60,000 bases of DNA, taken from Bolinopsis microptera. Taxonomy: Eukaryota; Ctenophora; Tentaculata; Lobata; Bolinopsidae. The number at the start of each line of letters is the position of its first letter. Position 1 is the first letter of the stretch. Under the pieces are notes generated by a model. It was not told the DNA's origin and did not search any database. It worked only from the letters and a program-made list of their open reading frames with translations. The DNA lies in NCBI RefSeq assembly GCF_026151205.1, contig NC_087081.1:6755246-6815245 (forward strand). The letters are read 5' to 3'. The position numbers and the translations under genes were made by a program. Of the stretch, positions 31,522 through 60,000 are shown in pieces.

Positions 31522-33355
31522 GTGGCTCCCTCTGCAAGGACGGATGATACCAGTATGAAGGTGGCGGGGCAAAGCCTAAGGGACCCCCGTGGCCAGATGA
31601 GTGTTGGGAGAACACGTCATTGTAGCAGATTTATTTCTCCACAGATCACCCATGTGGACTCCGACTCTAATAAGAAACAGCCAGCGAATTATTCTAAAAC
31701 AGGTCTTACATTTGGGACATGGAATGTATTATCTCTGACAAGTAGTTCAAGTCAGTTGTTCCAGCTATCAGAGAATATCTCTGAGTATAAGTTGGACTTG
31801 CTGGGTATAACTGAGACCCATATGCCTGGTACAGGATCAGAGCTACTGGATAATGGCTCCTTACTTATTTATTCAGGGAGGACGGACGGTATAAGAAGGC
31901 GAGGTGTCGGTCTTACCCTTTCAAAGAGGACTAAAAATTCATTAATTTCCTATCTACCAATATCTGACCGTTTGTTGAGTGCAAGGCTGCATAGTCAATA
32001 CCTGAACATCTCTGTTGTTGTGGCATATGCGCCAACTGAGGGGGCTTCAGATAATGATAAGGATGAATCCTACCAGCAGTTGTCAAGTGCATTCGATGAG
32101 CTACCCCGACATGATTTAAAATTATTACCTGAGGACCCCAGGCTTTAATGTTGGTAAACAACCGAATAGAGATTAGGCGGAATGACAGGCTGAGCGCGGC
32201 CCAGTAATAAAATTACTGCTCGGTGATCTTAATGCTAAGGTCACATCGGACTGCAGTTCTATGTCAGGTGTCATTGGTGGACACTCGCTTCACAGCTCAT
32301 CAAATGACAATGGTACCCGATTGTTGGACTTTTGTATTGCCCACCAACTTACCATCGGGGGCACTATGTTTCAGCAAAAGGATATACATAAAGGTACGTG
32401 GAGATCACCTGATGGTCGTACTGTAAACCAAATAGACCACATCTGTATCAGTAAAAAGTTTGGAGGCTCCTTGCTAAATGTAAAAGTTTGTAGGGGGGCT
32501 GACATTGGGTCTGATCACTATTTGGTAAGAGCACGACTGAGAATGAAGCTTATGTCAGTGAAAAAGAAGCAGGAACGTAAGCTTGAGATTCCTGCTATTG
32601 AGCATCTGCGTGATCATTCACTTGTTTCCGAATACAATATTGTTCTGAGAAACAAATTTGACTGTTTGGAACCTGAGGTTGACCTGGAATCAATGTGGGA
32701 CAACTTCAAGACAACATCAGTGCGAATGGAACAATTGACAAAGAACTTTCAGCTCGAATTCAAAAGGCCTCTGGGGCATTCTATCAGCTCAGCAGTATAT
32801 GGTACAGTCGCAACATCAAGACTCCAACGAAAATCAGGATTTACAAATCGGCTGTTCTCACTATACTGCTTTATGGAAGTGAGGTATGGAATACCACACA
32901 GACGCAGATGAAAAGATTTGAGGTGTTCCATCATAGATGTCTCAGGAGAATCCTGAAAATAAAATGGTTTTATCATGTATCTAATGCTGATGTACTTAAG
33001 CGGGCTAACATCGCCCCTGTTGATACTTTCGTACGAGCAGCTAGACTCCGATGGTTTGGCCATGTGGTGAGGATGCCAGAAGAAAGAATACCCAACTATC
33101 TTCTGCACTGGATCCCAAAGCATGGTAAAAGGTCAAGAGGTAGACCTCGGAAAAACTGGTTGTCATGTGTCCGGGAGGATGCAGCAATCTTCACAGGTGT
33201 CGATAACATCACGATAGAAGATGCAGAACAACAAGCTACAGACAGGGTTCACTGGAGAGGTCTAATACACCGGAGAAAGGAGTTACTTTGTGGTGCAGGC
33301 CACTCCAACGACTAGGAGGAGACCTTTTCAAGTAAGTACCTTTTCAAGTAAGTAA
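31522..33355 (+). mobile_element. LINE with APE endonuclease, RT core deleted
   Basis: The N-terminal part codes an AP-endonuclease-like domain: LTFGTWNVLSL, DLLGITETHMPG, VVVAYAPTEG, GDLNAKV, INQIDH-type VNQIDHICIS, and SDHYLV near the end (about 31690-32560). At about 32711 the frame jumps to SANGTIDKELSARIQ, the region after the RT active site, and continues to GRPRKNWLSCVRED and a tail of ttcaagtaagta words. All catalytic RT motifs are missing, so the copy is non-autonomous. An 83-bp MITE interrupts the endonuclease frame at 32125-32207. It is the same LINE family as 4058-6085 and 7867-8610. Confidence 0.85.
32125..32207 (+). mobile_element. 83-bp TTAC...GTAA MITE inside LINE endonuclease, 8-bp TSD
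   Basis: Ends ttacctg and cagtaa; flanked by taaaatta at 32117-32124 and 32208-32215. Excising it with one duplication restores the LINE frame exactly (...HDLKLLLGDLNAKV). It holds the near-palindrome ctgaggaccccagg and the word ggcggaatgacaggctgag shared with its siblings at 33504 and 28412. Confidence 0.9.
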
Positions 33356-33503
33356 GAATTGTGAATGTGGGACACTAAAAAGTGTTTCAATCATTGTATT
33401 AAAAGTTTTTAAAAATCTTAGTTTGCATGGTCTCATATCATTGCATGGCCGGCGGCACTCACAGCTCAGCCAGCATCATTAACGGGTGATACTTGTAAAA
33501 TAT

Positions 33504-33582
33504 TTACCTGGGGACCCCAGGCTATTATGTTTATAAACATAAAAAGATTCGGCGGAATGACAGGCTGAGTGCCGCCCAGTAA
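33504..33582 (+). mobile_element. 79-bp TTAC...GTAA MITE inside an R1 copy, 9-bp TSD
   Basis: Ends ttacctgg and ccagtaa; flanked by gtaaaatat at 33495-33503 and 33583-33591. Removing it joins acttgtaaaatatttgtttc, the sequence seen uninterrupted in the R1 copy at 3022-3042 (one base different). A diverged larger relative may occupy about 33945-34100 in inverse orientation. Confidence 0.85.
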
Positions 33583-33635
33583 GTAAAATATTTGTTTCAA
33601 CTCGGCGCGTCCTGGTAGGTTATAAACTTGATTAA

Positions 33636-33930
33636 CGTTGTCAACCCTTCCATTGGAGGACTTCGCCGCTTCGAGTTGACGGATGTTACTCGTCTAAATT
33701 TCTTCGAAGTAGCGCGCGCCGCTTTCTTCTCGAAATGGCCCGATGGCAAGTGCTACGAAGTAGCGCGCGCCGGGCCAGATCATTAACAATGGTCAACGCT
33801 TCGAGAAGCGCCGTCAATCAATCATCGTCGATCGTTGCTCTGCCTCGCAGAGCAACGATCTCGATGGGTTGACATCGTCAATCAACTCTTCCAGATCGTT
33901 GCTCTGCGAAGCGTCGAAGTCCTCCAAGTT
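33636..33930. repeat. Compound R3 repeats with CG-rich palindromes
   Basis: Several R3-derived words (ttggaggacttcgccgcttcg-like start, gttgctctgc, gacatcgtcaatcaa, gtcgaagtcctccaa) alternate in both orientations with gctacgaagtagcgcgcgcc-type sequence. It is a nested or rearranged cluster whose single insertions I could not separate. Confidence 0.55.
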
Positions 33931-34526
33931 ATAAATCTACAACCAGCATCATTCCGCCGAATCTTTATTTTATTTTTATGAACAATTATTACTATTACTT
34001 GACATACGTTTGACGTTGCAATTTGCATACGGCCACTTTTCGTGCGCGATACGTAACATGTTGATGTATCAAACTATTACTATTAGTATTATTAGCCTGG
34101 GGTCCCCAAAATGCAAATTTTGAAAACGAAAAAAATAGGCCGGTTTTATGTTTTTTACTTGTCTCAGTACATATGCAATTAATATGACATACGCAATAAG
34201 ATCTTCATTGTTATTTCAATTCAGCACCTGAGTCTTGATACATAATAGTGGCGAAAGCCACGATGCACGATATGGCCGAGCACTCGTGCGTGGTGGGCCC
34301 ACAACGTGAGACAAGGTTTTACCGAGACCCAACTAGGATTATGGCAGAGCCGTATATTGATTATTGTTATGGTATGGTATGGATCATGACCAACGGCATG
34401 TTATTGTAATACGTACGTCGGTTTGAACTACGATTTTTTGGCGGTCATAATCATATCACATATTAATCTCAGATTCGATCAAAATCTAATAATAATATTC
34501 TAATACACAGATGACGGTTATAGAAT

Positions 34527-35153
34527 TAGTCGAGTGTAGAGTTACTATTAGTTATACAGGGTGGGCCAAAAGTCAGTGTGCAAACGTTGGGTCTTATACC
34601 TCCGCCGTGTTTTATATTTGAGAGCTGTTGCTTTGCAGATGGCATACTGTACTTACTGGTTCGAGGATTCCGTCGTCAAAATTTGAAAATTCGAATATTT
34701 TAGACCACGCCCATTCAAGATTAAAACACCTATATTGTTTTCTCTGAACATGCTGAAAGCCTAATTTTTTCAGAGACGGTAGATTATCAAATGTTGCATA
34801 TGATCTGAAAACATGAGGCAAAACGGATTAGAAATGACGAAGTTATCAAGCATTTTGTGTATCTCGTTAACAAAATTGACTGGGTGATTATGCATTATGT
34901 GACACCGTGACACGACACCTTAATTGGGCACCCTTAACAATTCCCATAATGTTTAACGGGGTCACCTTGTCACGTGATTAGGTAAACCAATCACCTGATC
35001 ACACGTAATGAATAAACTCGTTATGCTTCATATCTCGGTCATCTGAGAAGCTACAGTTCTAATTCTTTCAGGACAAACGTAATTCGAATGGCCAAACACA
35101 ATTCAATAACATTTAGCTTGATCCGACTATCAAGTAGTTACTCTACACTCGAC
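34527..35153. mobile_element. ~630-bp block bounded by a 20-bp inverted repeat
   Basis: agtcgagtgtagagttacta at the left is mirrored by tagttactctacactcgact at the right, with one difference. Just inside the left end is tacagggtgggccaaaagt, similar in style to Tc1/mariner ends. The interior has no coding sequence. No clear flanking duplication. Confidence 0.5.
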
Positions 35154-36409
35154 TATTTAAAACCATGTGACCTTAATTAGGGCTTTATGCGAAACCCGGA
35201 CCAAATGAGAAATTAAATTTTAAACGAACTTCCTTATGGTCACGTGATCAAAAAGTTTCTCGTCAATAACCTGCCAGACGAGCATTTAAACTATTATATA
35301 CTGTCAGTGTCGGTGATTAGCAATCGGCGTCCAAAAATACATCAATTCAAGTTGGTTCCAATTGTTTAATAGAAAGATTATGAAATTTGAGCTTGTAGTG
35401 ATTTAGCACGCTCACTATAATTCATATTTGATGTACTTGTGTTTTAACGGTTTCATCCATAATTGTTTCAGTCGGAAGGAAAGCAATAAAACACCAATTT
35501 TTACTGAATATAATAGCAATATAATATCACGTTATATATTGTAATACTTGGCGTGGCCCTGGCAGATAACTCCTAGTGGTAACTCCTTGCAAATCTATCT
35601 CGCGACAATCTCAAATGGGAAACAAAATTAACAAACTGAAATCGCAATCAAAGACAAATCCTCGAACAGCAAACAGCTGTTGTGGCCGGCGGGGAAGCGG
35701 TGCACGGTAGATTAGACACACCGCCCTCCTGCTAGCAGTAACAACTTATTTAATAGTACGAGCTACCGATAATAAATTAGTAGAAAAATAAAGAAATATT
35801 GTAAAGATTAACGAGAATAGCGAAGTAAATCGTCAAGTATGATGTTAATTTTATATTAATTTCCGTTGATTTATCATTGTAAGTTTTTAGATTAAGACCA
35901 TCCTGCCTATTGTAATCAGATGAGTTAATACCGAACCCTTACCACTAACCGACCGTTCTTGAACCGTATACGTTAGGAAAGTTAGTCTTTACATTTATCA
36001 AAAGCAAATTCATAACACTGCGCCACAATTAAATATAAATCTCCTATGCCTAAAACTAAGCACTAAGTTTAATAGCATCACCCCGCTTGAAAACAGCACG
36101 TGAACATTTAGGAGGACTCGACGCCATATTTGGAAACTGACCCTTCTTTTTTCAACTTACTAACGGACTGTCGTTTCAATAATAAAAAATATGTATGATA
36201 CATTTCCGGAAAAAATTTAGATCATTAACTGTTCGGATCCATTGCAGTCTATTGAAATTAATTTGTGGATAGTAGTGATTGTAAGTTTTGGTAATTACAA
36301 TTTTTAAAATTTTTGCTGTTAAATAGAATCGTGAACGTAAAACTCGGTGTAGCGTTCAGGGTTTCTTTTTCAGCTAGAATTATAATTTCAATTCTACGAG
36401 CGTCGTCGA
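35154..36409. other. Intergenic region downstream of the ATPase gene
   Basis: It should contain the 3' UTR and polyadenylation site of the minus-strand ATPase gene. I could not identify a convincing AATAAA on that strand close to the stop. No other gene is seen. Confidence 0.4.
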
Positions 36410-57923
<21,514 letters not shown>

Positions 57924-60000
57924 CTGGGATAAGGCGTGAGTTAGTTATTTAGTTTTACATCTAGTTCTTAATTACCTTTCTCATAAAATCCATACTACAT
58001 AAAAATAAGTTCTTATGTACATGTTACTCATGAGTCGCTTTAGATGGTTTGAACTGAATCTTTGGGTTTTGAGTTCTTTATGGCTATAAAGCGATGTATA
58101 AATTCCTACTTATTATTATTATTATTAATTGCTTTGTTTCTACTAAAGAATGGATGATGGTGTAATATACCACCGAAATAGCTATAAGATAAACTGATCT
58201 TAATCATGGGGTTGATTCTATTTTGTTAGCTTGGCAGTCACCAATTTAGACGAACCAATGAAAACCCTACTCCACAATCATAGCTTATAAAAGAAGAAGT
58301 ATAATTATATCCGTTAGATTGTATTAATAGATCAGGACACAACTAACTATATTGAATTACAGTAATCACAATACTACTACAGCACATACTAGGGCCGGCG
58401 GGTGGGGCCTACCATTATATACTGTATTGCTAGCATGATGGAGCTGATGCACATCATCGATTACTACCCATCAATTTGGCCCTTAATAAACAATTACCAG
58501 TACACTTAACACAGTATTAACAGGTAAGAGTGTAGGTTCAATACAATTTAGCTGCTGCTATTTATTACGCCATAGTTTGGTTATTTTGGAGCGTATCAGT
58601 GGGGAGGGTGAAGAGTTCTTTGATTTTATGCGCAGTTTTCGCAGACATTTACAATATTATCTTTGGTTACATCTCATAACAGATAAGAAATGTAATGGAA
58701 TATATGATAAACGTTATCGCTAGCAGTATGCAGTGTAGATTACATATTATTTGACGGTGTAATGAGCCGTTACCACTGCTGTGGTTTCAGCCTTTTTGGT
58801 CTCATGAGAAAATTGACTATCTTACCCTATAACTTGTCACATAACAGACATTATCAGTTAGTGCTAAAGACAGCAGACCTAAATGTAAATTTCTAATATA
58901 TTCGCACTTATGGTATATCTTATTTAAGCGCATTTATAAAATATTTAATATGGCCGCAATTCTGATATATCCCAAATACCATATGATGCACTTATATAAC
59001 ATAATAAAATATAACTTATATTAGTAGTAGTATAAGTAGTGTAATAATAACGTGTAAATTTGCTGTGTATTTTAGCCAGGTCCTTGTTAGAGGGAGTAAA
59101 TGTCAGTAAGCCCAGTATTAACGGGCACAGCGTGCATCTTGGACACTTGGTATCAGTCAAGATCATCATTATCCAATTAGAACGGAGTTTTAGTATCACG
59201 TGCCATGATACGACCAATCCTGGGCCTTTAATTGACTATACAACGTGACGGTATTTAACCAATGGCGGATCTGCGTTGCTAGGAAACGTGACAAAAACAG
59301 TCCAATCAGCGACCGGCAGGGCACGGACAGGAAGAAGACGATTTTAATGCGACCCGGAATGGGCTGCTCTGATTGGTTGGTTTACGTCACGTGATCAAAA
59401 TACTAGGATCTGATTGGCTGGATGAGGAAAGCACGTGATCAGTAATTGGCTGCTCATCTTTTAATGATGCTGCTTTTTATTCTAGGGATAATTACAGTTA
59501 TTAGATGTAATCTAAGTGAGAAGATCACTATTTCACTCTGAAAACCCAGCAGACCAGTGATGGGTACACACAATATCTGTGTATTTCAGATCAACCGTAC
59601 CTCTACAATATTGGATGTTTAATTATAATAATATAATAACTATTAACTACGATAGTAGGTAGTTAATTATCTTAATTCTTATAGCGGTATAACGCGGTTT
59701 AATTTATTTATTTCAACTGATATGTACATACCATTCGTTAAATTTCTTGTGATAAAGTCTGTTAGATTCTGTTAGATTCACACGAGGAGTGAGGGTATGT
59801 ATAGTTTTGGTAATACATTGCTGTGGGACTGATGCCAACCGCATTGAAACCTTGGAAATATCCCCCTTTATCAAACAGGGATAACATTAAGTCACGGGGA
59901 TTTAAATGTCACGGGGATAACGTAAAGGCTAAGTGGAGGAGGACCATGATAGTTTTGAACCTCTGAGGAGACTGAAATACGGGGCTAATCCTTCTAGAAT
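57924..60000. promoter_or_regulatory. Upstream ATPase intron or 5' region with CCAAT/E-box cluster
   Basis: No N-terminal ATPase exon is found up to the window end. Between about 59170 and 59460 there are seven CCAAT or ATTGG words and three CACGTG E-boxes (59197; within tacgtcacgtgatc near 59385; within gcacgtgatc near 59432) plus cgtgacgg. The cluster resembles those at 43.2-43.8 kb and 46.0-46.1 kb. It could be an enhancer or distal promoter of the ATPase gene, or a dispersed repeat; the sequence alone does not decide. Confidence 0.4.

Noticed and set aside
32749-33123. Minus-strand 124-residue frame
   Set aside because: Antisense of the LINE C-terminal coding part.
57924-60000. Search for the N-terminal ATPase exon (acidic/Lys-rich start)
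   Set aside because: No stretch with the expected residues and splice sites was seen; the exon probably lies beyond 60000.

Overview
The window is nuclear DNA of an invertebrate animal. It has spliced genes with short exons and GT-AG introns (one GC-AG), a Na+/K+-ATPase alpha subunit (animal-type, ending KETYY), a kringle domain, a 7TM receptor and heavy, old transposon debris. The retroelements (a YADD reverse transcriptase with a C-terminal zinc knuckle and endonuclease-like domain, and LINEs with an APE-type endonuclease) are of kinds common in cnidarians and other marine invertebrates. I cannot fix the phylum from the sequence alone.

Layout. 0-13.8 kb is almost all mobile and repeated DNA: two retroelement fragments, a 1.6-kb tandem duplication (4179-7866 and 7867-9459) whose first copy was split by two later insertions, a Tc1/mariner-like MITE, and a 1.66-kb element with long inverted ends. 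13.9-20.8 kb (+ strand) holds ten exons that join in perfect phase. They encode a six-cysteine kringle domain, a Ser/Thr/Pro-rich stalk and a divergent class A-like 7TM bundle; this is the most interesting locus of the window. 21.0-22.9 kb is a target-site-flanked LINE. 24.4-24.6 kb and 27.9-28.1 kb are two arrays of the palindromic core CGATWATCG. 26.1-27.2 kb (- strand) carries four clean exons of a transposon-protein-like gene.

28.4-34.1 kb is an island of 80-120-bp non-autonomous elements of at least four families, most with 8-9-bp target-site duplications. They are nested in each other and in a LINE that has lost its reverse transcriptase core. 36.4-57.9 kb (- strand) is the Na+/K+-ATPase alpha gene: 19 exons, complete at the 3' end and missing only the first exon(s), about 50 residues, which lie beyond the right edge. 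One exon has a single extra base that breaks the frame in the third membrane helix, so this is either a sequencing/assembly error or a real null allele. Its introns contain a 31-bp minisatellite carrying a CCAAT box, a 21-bp-periodic CRE/E-box cluster, MITEs and perfect small hairpins.

The two recognisable host genes encode plasma-membrane proteins and sit tail to tail, about 15.6 kb apart. Nothing in the sequence shows that they act together. All exon calls were made by eye from protein-family motifs, splice sites and phase; no transcript or database evidence was available.
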